NCBI GenBank assembly: GCA_002171315.2
Contig: NHFS02000052.1
Coordinates: forward strand, 1-7,588
Reading direction: 5' to 3'
DNA from: Euryarchaeota archaeon TMED117
Lineage (GTDB): Archaea; Thermoplasmatota; Poseidoniia; Poseidoniales; Poseidoniaceae
DNA: 7,588 nucleotides
Shown here: piece by piece, positions 7,572 through 7,588 of the stretch
Layout: every line of letters starts with the position of its first letter
Position numbering within the stretch: the first letter of the stretch is position 1
The notes under the pieces: model-generated
Databases searched by the model: none
Told to the model about the DNA's origin: nothing
Seen by the model: only the letters and a program-made list of their open reading frames with translations
Translations under genes and position numbers: made by a program

Positions 7572-7588
7572 GTTACAAGACGCATTTA

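Overview
The window carries two large genes, both on the minus strand, that fill almost all of it (about 3073-7557 and 147-3005). Both encode exported proteins with an N-terminal signal sequence, a long outer part made of tandem Ig-like beta-sandwich modules, and one C-terminal membrane helix with a positively charged inner flank. The combination suggests an archaeon, most likely a planktonic marine euryarchaeon of the Marine Group II/III (Poseidoniia) type. The signs are a giant KP-43-like subtilase with CARDB and NEW3-type modules, a zinc-binding cytoplasmic tail, GTG/TTG start candidates, Shine-Dalgarno sites and moderate G+C. This placement is an inference from architecture; no rRNA or marker gene is present to confirm it.

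Region by region, in transcription order (right to left). 7558-7588 is a short leader with a strong ribosome-binding site. 3073-7557 encodes a membrane-anchored subtilisin-like serine protease of about 1494 residues. Its order is signal sequence, long prodomain, S8 catalytic domain with an intact Asp/His/Asn/Ser set, KP-43-type beta-barrel, CARDB domain, several further Ig-like/NEW3-like modules, a membrane helix, and a Cys/His cluster that reads as a RING/PHD-like cross-brace zinc domain. A spacer of 67 bases or less follows. 147-3005 encodes a surface protein of about 952 residues made of roughly seven Ig-like modules, with a calcium-loop-like insert and a C-terminal membrane helix ending in Arg-Arg-Arg. 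1-146 is the tail of the window. It has no convincing gene, though an open frame on the minus strand from an ATG at position 75 runs off the edge.

How they may work together: the same orientation, the short gap without a visible terminator or strong promoter, and the shared module type suggest co-transcription and action at the same cell surface. The protease probably degrades or trims external protein, while its inner zinc domain could link it to a cytoplasmic partner. The second protein has no enzymatic motif and looks like an adhesive or structural surface stalk; it could be a partner or a substrate of the protease. These roles are inferences.
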